Below the pieces are notes generated by a model, which saw only the letters and a list, made by a program, of their open reading frames with translations, made no database searches and was not told the origin of the DNA. The translations under genes and the position numbers were made by a program. A DNA stretch of 64,000 nt from a virus, in the IMG/VR virus record IMGVR_UViG_3300009788_000006, positions 1-64,000 of that record, one strand, 5' to 3'. This document shows positions 60,472 through 64,000 of the stretch, in pieces (the first letter of the stretch is position 1; every line of letters starts with the position of its first letter).

Positions 60472-60505
60472 TCTATACGACTTGCGGCCGGTCTTGCAAC
60501 CGGCC
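60472..60505 (-). promoter_or_regulatory. Promoter of the TTGCAA-N16-TATAGA type, copy 2
   Basis: TTGCAA (60494-60499), 16 bases, TATAGA (60472-60477). The -35 sits in a 20-base dyad, GGCCGGT-cttgca-ACCGGCC (60486-60505), a probable operator. Confidence 0.6.
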
Positions 60506-60515
60506 GCGAGTCAAG

Positions 60516-60592
60516 TGGTGGCCCCGGCGGGATTCGAACCCGCAATAACCGGATTTTGAGGCCGGCGCCTTTTCCGTTTAGACCACGGAGCC
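60516..60592 (-). tRNA. tRNA with CAA anticodon (Leu by code), short variable loop
   Basis: Acceptor GGCTCCG/CGGGGCC (one U-G pair), D-stem GTCT/AGGC, anticodon loop CTCAAAA in a CCGG stem with a C-U closing mismatch, T-arm GCGGG/CCCGC with TTCGAAT, encoded CCA at 60516-60518. The anticodon reads UUG. A bacterial tRNA-Leu normally has a long variable arm; here it is only about five bases. Confidence 0.8.
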
Positions 60593-60594
60593 AT

Positions 60595-60682
60595 TGGTGC
60601 CAGGGGTAGGATTCGAACCTACGATGGGATCTTTCGAGACCGGATTTACAGTCCGGCGCTTTCACCGCTCGGCCACCCTGGC
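60595..60682 (-). tRNA. tRNA-Tyr (GTA)
   Basis: Acceptor GCCAGGG/CCCTGGC, anticodon stem CCGGA/TCCGG with loop CTGTAAA, a long variable arm as expected for tRNA-Tyr, T-arm with GTTCGAATC, encoded CCA at 60595-60597. Two bases separate it from the next tRNA. Confidence 0.92.
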
Positions 60683-60688
60683 TGAAGT

Positions 60689-60763
60689 TGGTAGACCCCT
60701 TCGGATTCGAACCGAAAATCTTCAGATCCTAAATCTGACCGTTGCCATTTAGCCTAGAGGTCC
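60689..60763 (-). tRNA. tRNA with TAG anticodon (Leu by code), short variable loop
   Basis: Acceptor GGACCTC/GGGGTCT (two G-U pairs), anticodon stem TCAGA/TCTGA with loop TTTAGGA, T-arm TTCGG/CCGAA with TTCGAAT, encoded CCA at 60689-60691. The D-stem pairs poorly and the variable loop is short, so identity as tRNA-Leu is by anticodon only. First of the three-tRNA transcript. Confidence 0.7.
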
Positions 60764-60775
60764 TGAAACGCGAAA

Positions 60776-60801
60776 CGGCCCCCGGAGTCATCCAGGGGCC
60801 G
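60776..60801 (-). terminator. Stem-loop between the RHH gene and the tRNA cluster
   Basis: CGGCCCC/GGGGCCG, seven pairs with a 12-base loop, followed on the minus strand by TTTCGCGTTTC. A weak rho-independent terminator or a tRNA-processing structure. Confidence 0.45.
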
Positions 60802-60900
60802 CAAGCTCTCTCGCTGATCTGCCGCGCTTACACGGCGACGCCCCTGGCGAATGCCAGCGGATACAAGCCGGTGAGGAGTAAGCGTTGCATGCCCGAGACC

Positions 60901-61353
60901 CTATCTGAGGTTGCTGGCGGTGTCAAACACGGCCCCGCCGGTGTCACCCTTGTCTTCCCAGGTGGTAGGCTGATCTGGCGCGGTTGCGCCGGCTCTCTCC
61001 TTGCGCGCCTTCTCGGCCCGGTAGAGGAAGATCCCGGCGTCCACCCGCTTCTCGAGGGAACGGGGAAGGTCCTCGCCTGTCTCAGAGTCCCTGTAGAGCA
61101 TCGGGGTTGTAAAGCCGGGGTCGTTGCCAATTTCTTTGCTTCTGCTGTACAGGTAGATCCTGCCGTCGATGTTCGCCCGAGGGAACCCGGTCTGGGAATC
61201 GATAGAGATGGTAGCGGGGTCCGCGGTCTTGGCCAGCTTTTCGTCGAGGCGGTTGCCTAGCCATCGGTTCACAAGCTCGGTTACGCTGCAATCCTCGGCA
61301 GCAGCCTCCGTCTTCAGCCGGGCGTGTAGGTCGTCGTCAATCCGTGGCCGCAT
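60901..61353 (-). CDS. Ribbon-helix-helix-type protein with C-terminal extension
   Basis: 150 residues from ATG 61353 (AAGGAG upstream). MRPRIDDDLHARLKTEAAAE followed by DCSVTELVNRWLGNRLDEKL is an Arc/CopG-like RHH unit. The C-terminal 100 residues contain a beta part (ATISIDSQTGFPRANIDGRIYLYSRSKEIG). The leader holds TTGGT/ACCAA (61362-61380), a possible operator. Promoter TTGACA-N17-TACCAT upstream. Probably a regulator. Confidence 0.65.
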   Translation of the reverse strand: MRPRIDDDLHARLKTEAAAEDCSVTELVNRWLGNRLDEKLAKTADPATISIDSQTGFPRANIDGRIYLYSRSKEIGNDPGFTTPMLYRDSETGEDLPRSLEKRVDAGIFLYRAEKARKERAGATAPDQPTTWEDKGDTGGAVFDTASNLR

Positions 61354-61379
61354 GGTGTCTCCTTGGTTATTATGGACCA

Positions 61380-61408
61380 ATGGTACACCGGAACCACGGC
61401 AATGTCAA
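61380..61408 (-). promoter_or_regulatory. Promoter of the RHH gene at 61.3 kb
   Basis: TTGACA (61403-61408), 17 bases, TACCAT (61380-61385), followed by a short inverted repeat in the leader. Confidence 0.7.
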
Positions 61409-61746
61409 GCCCTCGCCGCGACCTCTCCCGCCGCCGGCAGCCACACGGACAGCGACCGGCCGCAAAAGCACCGCGCGCTGTAGACCCGGCGTCCGTCATC
61501 GACCCGGAACATGGGGACCCCGTTCAGGCACTCGACCTCGATTGCGGCGCCGCAGCACTCCGACTTGCCGAAAAGATCCGTCTCGAGATAGGCCACGGGA
61601 GCGTGACGCGCGATGGCAGCCCATGTCGTCTCCCTGTCCGGGATCGGTATCCGCGCGGGTGCTCCCCGTCGCTTGCGGCTGGCCTTCTTCATTTTGGAGC
61701 TGCTCCCCTCTATCGCCGCTGCTTCACTGTTCGATCCTATAGCCAT
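61405..61746 (-). CDS. Basic zinc-motif protein
   Basis: 113 residues from ATG 61746 (GGGGCGGG upstream), overlapping the preceding gene by 23 bases. A basic segment (KMKKASRKRRGAPARIPIPDRE) precedes a region with Cys pairs: SECCGAAIEVECLNG...SARCFCGRSL. Likely zinc-binding, possibly nucleic-acid-binding. Confidence 0.5.
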   Translation of the reverse strand: MAIGSNSEAAAIEGSSSKMKKASRKRRGAPARIPIPDRETTWAAIARHAPVAYLETDLFGKSECCGAAIEVECLNGVPMFRVDDGRRVYSARCFCGRSLSVWLPAAGEVAARA

Positions 61747-62137
61747 CCCGCCCCAGGGCTTCTTGCAGAAAGCAGAAGCCGACATTGCTGCCTAGCCACT
61801 GAATCATCGTGGCGACTAACCGGCGTTCTCGTCGAGTCAGCGGCAATTCGAATCCCGGCATGTTCTTCATCAGCATGTCGGGTAAAGACCGCGGGCGATG
61901 TTCGTGATAGCCCTGGTCGTTCTCTGCCCGCCACTGTTCGGCGAAGGCGCGCTCGAGAAGCGCGTGCTCGCTCCAGGTTCGACGTTCGAAGTATCCAACG
62001 TGTTCATCTGACGCCTGACAGTCGTGCGCCCAGGGCATTCCGTCAACGCGCTTGGCAACATCTTTGCCGCACCGAGGGCAGCTAATGCGCTTTAGTGGGC
62101 CGCCTTGGCGGGCGGTTGCTGTAGAATCTGTGCTCAT
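61724..62137 (-). CDS. Hypothetical protein with N-terminal zinc ribbon
   Basis: 137 residues; AAGGAGG lies before ATG 62137. RISCPRCGKDVAKRVDGMPWAHDCQAS has C-x2-C...H-x-C. The remainder is helical (WSEHALLERAFAEQWRAENDQGYHEHRPRSLPDMLMKNM). Expressed from the extended -10 promoter at 62199. Unknown function. Confidence 0.55.
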   Translation of the reverse strand: MSTDSTATARQGGPLKRISCPRCGKDVAKRVDGMPWAHDCQASDEHVGYFERRTWSEHALLERAFAEQWRAENDQGYHEHRPRSLPDMLMKNMPGFELPLTRRERRLVATMIQWLGSNVGFCFLQEALGRDGYRIEQ

Positions 62138-62166
62138 CGTTCGATCCTCCTTGATCGTTCGGTGGT

Positions 62167-62207
62167 GGGTCGCTGGCTCTTCACCGGCCAGCGGCCCGAT
62201 TATAGCA
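62167..62207 (-). promoter_or_regulatory. Extended -10 promoter plus hairpin, copy 1
   Basis: TGC-TATAAT (62199-62207) is followed by an imperfect dyad GGGCCGCTGGC/GCCAGCGACCC (62167-62197). A similar arrangement, with 18 identical bases, lies at 63823-63861. Either an operator or a hairpin at the RNA 5' end. Confidence 0.65.
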
Positions 62208-62218
62208 CGCGGTAGTAG

Positions 62219-62695
62219 CTAGGTGCCGGCCGGAAAGTTAGCGACGGTGAGCACCAGCCCGCGGCAGAAGATCTCACCGTCCTCCATGATGTTGAACGCT
62301 GCCCCGCCGACGCCTTCTGCCGTGATCAGCCAGGACTCGCCGGACGGTGGGCACCACGTCGACTCGATCTTGACGGCGTTGCGTCGAGCAGCAAGCCAAG
62401 GTTCTACCGCCGCCACCACCTGGTCGTCGCTTGCCCAGTCGTCGAGCTCGCCGCTTACCTCGCTCCAAGGCCGACAAGGTCCGGCACGTCCCAGCAAGAA
62501 AGATCCCGGGCCGCCCACCTCTTCGCGGTCGACTCCATAGATCTCGACGAGATCATCGGAGGCTCCGCAGATCACGAAGAGGTCGGCGCCTTTCCACGCC
62601 TCCTGGTCTTGTCGGGACGGATTGAAAGGGTACGCCGCTCCGTCGAGGGCGGCGGCCACGGTTGCGGCAGTGATAAGATTCTCAGTGTCGGGCAT
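62219..62695 (-). CDS. Paralogue B of a repeated accessory protein
   Basis: 158 residues; GAGGAG precedes ATG 62695. Aligns throughout with the protein at 56526-57008 (ITAATVAAALDGAAYPFNPS, WKGADLFVI, EIYGVDREE, ESWLITAEGVGGAAFNIMEDGEIFCRGLVLTVANFPA). Function unknown. Having two copies in one phage suggests a useful dose or diverged specificity. Confidence 0.55.
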   Translation of the reverse strand: MPDTENLITAATVAAALDGAAYPFNPSRQDQEAWKGADLFVICGASDDLVEIYGVDREEVGGPGSFLLGRAGPCRPWSEVSGELDDWASDDQVVAAVEPWLAARRNAVKIESTWCPPSGESWLITAEGVGGAAFNIMEDGEIFCRGLVLTVANFPAGT

Positions 62696-62756
62696 CGGTG
62701 TCTCCTCGTAGACGTTGATGTGGCGGGTTGCGGTCTCAGCCGCTGCCCGTCTTCCG

Positions 62757-62765
62757 ACTATAGCA
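62757..62765 (-). promoter_or_regulatory. Extended -10 promoter (TGC-TATAGT)
   Basis: TGCTATAGTCGGA on the minus strand, overlapping the stop codon of the RNase H-like gene and about 60 bases before ATG 62695. Shares TATAGTCGGA with the promoter at 63947. Confidence 0.6.
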
Positions 62766-63243
62766 CATTCTGCCCGGACAGAACGGCATCCCTGTTCGAA
62801 GCCTCTGCTATCTCTTGAGCTCTTTCTTCATTTCGCCGCCTAGTGCCGAGATCAGCCGTTGCTGGCACTTTCGCCCCGTGGACTAGAGCGTCAACGGCCG
62901 CCAGGTTCCATCGCGGAGTCCAGCGGATTACGATCGCCACCGCCCGGCCATGGACCAAGGCGCGGACACGGTTCTCTACCGAACCCGAAGGACCGCCGGT
63001 CGCCACTCTTTCGGCTGAACCCTGGCAGTCGGTCCACGCGGTCACAGAATCCGGACCGAGCTGGAGAGCTGCCAGGATGCCTCTCTCCAGCGCCCCGAGC
63101 TCGGCAACGTCGCTGGAAGCTCGCGGGGCAAGGCGCAGGCCGTGAGAAATCACCGCCCCGTCTGAGTCGCGGACGATGAACGCGGTATAGGCATTGCGCC
63201 CAACGGTGCCCGCATCCACGTCCACATGTAAGTCAGCAGTCAT
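62758..63243 (-). CDS. RNase H-like protein
   Basis: 161 residues. LHVDVDAGTVGRNAYTAFIVRDSDGAVISHGLRL, then AELGALERGILAALQLGPDSVTAWTDCQGSAERV and NLAAVDALVHGAK follow the RNase HI plan: a first acidic strand (DVDAG), a Glu in the first helix (ELGALERG), an Asp after the second strand (TDCQ) and a final Asp (AAVDAL). It could remove RNA primers or act on hybrids in phage replication. Metal-site residues appear complete. Starts 11 bases inside the HTH-like gene. Confidence 0.65.
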   Translation of the reverse strand: MTADLHVDVDAGTVGRNAYTAFIVRDSDGAVISHGLRLAPRASSDVAELGALERGILAALQLGPDSVTAWTDCQGSAERVATGGPSGSVENRVRALVHGRAVAIVIRWTPRWNLAAVDALVHGAKVPATADLGTRRRNEERAQEIAEASNRDAVLSGQNVL

Positions 63244-63463
63244 GATGTACTGCCGGTAGCTCCTCCAGCCGCTTGCAGTGGTCCCAAATCAGCTCGCCCA
63301 GAGTAGGGAGACTGACTCCCCACTTGCGAGCCAGGCCACCGAAGGTCAGGCCGCGCGTGTGGATCTCGTGGCAGAGGATCTCGCCGAAGCTTGCGCCGCA
63401 ATCGGTTGGGTGGTCAGCGTACTGCCGCTCGATCTCGTCGCGGAATATCTCCAGAAATGCCAT
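63233..63463 (-). CDS. Small helix-turn-helix-like protein
   Basis: 76 residues. EIHTRGLTFGGLARKWGVSLPTLGELIWDHCKRLEEL reads as a helix-turn-helix (LTFGGLARKWGVSLPTLGELIWDH). Start ATG 63463; no obvious promoter of its own. Possibly a regulator of this right-end cluster. Confidence 0.55.
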   Translation of the reverse strand: MAFLEIFRDEIERQYADHPTDCGASFGEILCHEIHTRGLTFGGLARKWGVSLPTLGELIWDHCKRLEELPAVHHDC

Positions 63464-63511
63464 TGCTTCACAGGTCTTCGCGGTGCTGAAGCTGATGGGG
63501 CGAGATGGCCA

Positions 63512-63799
63512 TCACAGCTTGCCGTACTGAGCATCCAGCGGATTATCCCAGCCGGCCGCTAGAGAGTCGGCCGAGGACAGCGCCGCTTGCTCGACAATCC
63601 GTTCGTGCTCTTGCTCGATGAGCTCTTGCTCTGAAAGGTCGCGTGGCGCTTCTCTTTCCGGGTGACCTTCGCGAAAGAAGTTGGCGATCATTTCCGGCGT
63701 CTGAGGCCAGCGGTTGGCTTCGCCGAACCACTCGCCGCCGTCTGCGTCCTTGAACCCGTGCCAGATGAGGTCCGGCCAGTCGCTATGTCTGGGGTTCAT
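63512..63799 (-). CDS. Hypothetical protein, 95 residues
   Basis: ATG 63799. Aromatic N-terminus (SDWPDLIWHGFKDADGGEWFGEANRWPQTPEMIANFF) and an acidic helical end (LSEQELIEQEHERIVEQAALSS). Expressed from the CATAAT promoter at 63856. Not recognised. Confidence 0.5.
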   Translation of the reverse strand: MNPRHSDWPDLIWHGFKDADGGEWFGEANRWPQTPEMIANFFREGHPEREAPRDLSEQELIEQEHERIVEQAALSSADSLAAGWDNPLDAQYGKL

Positions 63800-63822
63800 A
63801 AGGCTTCTCGATCGGTGGTGAA

Positions 63823-63861
63823 GGGCTGCTGGCTAATTCACTGGCCAGCGGCCCGATTATG
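63823..63861 (-). promoter_or_regulatory. -10 element plus hairpin, copy 2
   Basis: CATAAT (63856-63861) followed by GGGCCGCTGGC/GCCAGCAGCCC (63823-63854, one mismatch). Shares ggccagcggcccgattat with copy 1 at 62186-62203. It lies just downstream of the tRNA-like element. Confidence 0.55.
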
Positions 63862-63864
63862 CTA

Positions 63865-63939
63865 AGAGGGCGGGGTCGGACTCGAACCGACATTTCCCCG
63901 TTAGAGGCACATGCCCATTACCATGTTGCTCTCGCCCTC
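63865..63939 (-). tRNA. Aberrant tRNA-like element
   Basis: A perfect acceptor stem GAGGGCG/CGCCCTC and T-arm GTCGG-TTCGAGT-CCGAC, but two extra bases lie between T-stem and acceptor, the D-arm is non-standard and the anticodon stem pairs poorly (loop region CCTCTAAC). CCA is not encoded. If the loop is CTCTAAC the anticodon would be CTA; this cannot be decided by eye. An extended -10 promoter lies eight bases upstream. Confidence 0.5.
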
Positions 63940-63946
63940 GACTCCG

Positions 63947-63955
63947 ACTATATCA
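63947..63955 (-). promoter_or_regulatory. Extended -10 promoter of the tRNA-like element
   Basis: TGA-TATAGT followed by CGGA on the minus strand, ending eight bases before the 5' end of the tRNA-like element at 63939. Confidence 0.6.
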
Positions 63956-64000
63956 CACCGCCACCCCCAACAGAATCAGGCTCTTCTCAAATCCCCGGCG

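Noticed and set aside
1-64000. CRISPR arrays, insertion sequences, reverse transcriptase or retron
   Set aside because: No regularly spaced repeats of CRISPR type, no transposase signature, no YxDD reverse transcriptase motif found on reading both strands.

Overview
The window is part of a tailed double-stranded DNA phage genome (Caudoviricetes). It has HK97-type head genes and a 1,659-residue tape measure without sheath genes, which indicates a long-tailed siphovirus. The DNA is GC-rich (about 60% by eye). Terminase, portal, integrase and a recognisable endolysin were not seen; terminase and portal probably lie left of position 1. The host is unknown. A phage lipoprotein (24174-26015) ends in a FESGFETGDTGEW motif like those at the C-termini of secreted proteins of some GC-rich Gram-negative bacteria, a weak hint only.

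Layout. (1) 3-17600, plus strand: virion morphogenesis in the usual order: structural proteins, prohead protease, major capsid protein, head-tail connectors, tail terminator, tail tube, G/GT tail-assembly chaperones with a clear -1 slippery site, tape measure. A three-gene minus-strand cassette (1795-2710) with its own promoter interrupts it. (2) 17605-28414, minus strand: a LamG-type adhesin, about 25 small genes chained by ATGA/GTGA overlaps, a 613-residue lipoprotein, a small lipoprotein, a terminator and a holin-like gene. (3) 28415-30146: two ORF-poor, hairpin-rich intervals flanking one 58-codon gene. (4) 30147-32284: RHH/zinc regulator, small membrane proteins, tRNA-Thr. (5) 32294-48119, minus strand: the replication and recombination operon: DNA methyltransferase, SNF2-like helicase, MazG-like enzyme, SWIM protein, HNH protein, DnaB helicase, replication initiator with internal iterons, RecT-like annealase, RecE-like exonuclease and many small zinc proteins. 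(6) 48199-59207: accessory genes in both directions, including an ASCH-like protein, a Gp37/Gp68 (DUF5131) protein and a Vsr-like nuclease, ending in a divergent promoter region with three operators GGCAA-N4-TTGCC and an HTH gene. (7) 59208-64000, minus strand: a further ORF-poor stretch, three tandem tRNAs, two aberrant tRNA-like elements, small accessory genes and an RNase H-like protein.

Regulation is unusually readable. Several sigma70-type promoters end only 6-8 bases before an ATG, which predicts leaderless mRNAs, mostly for DNA-binding proteins. A second group near the right end has extended -10 elements followed by CGG. The most noteworthy items are the hairpin-rich non-coding intervals at 28.4-30.1 kb, the operator cluster at 58.4 kb, the iterons inside the initiator gene, the slippery site that joins a zinc-ribbon domain to the tail chaperone, and three small genes that read cleanly only across a frame change.
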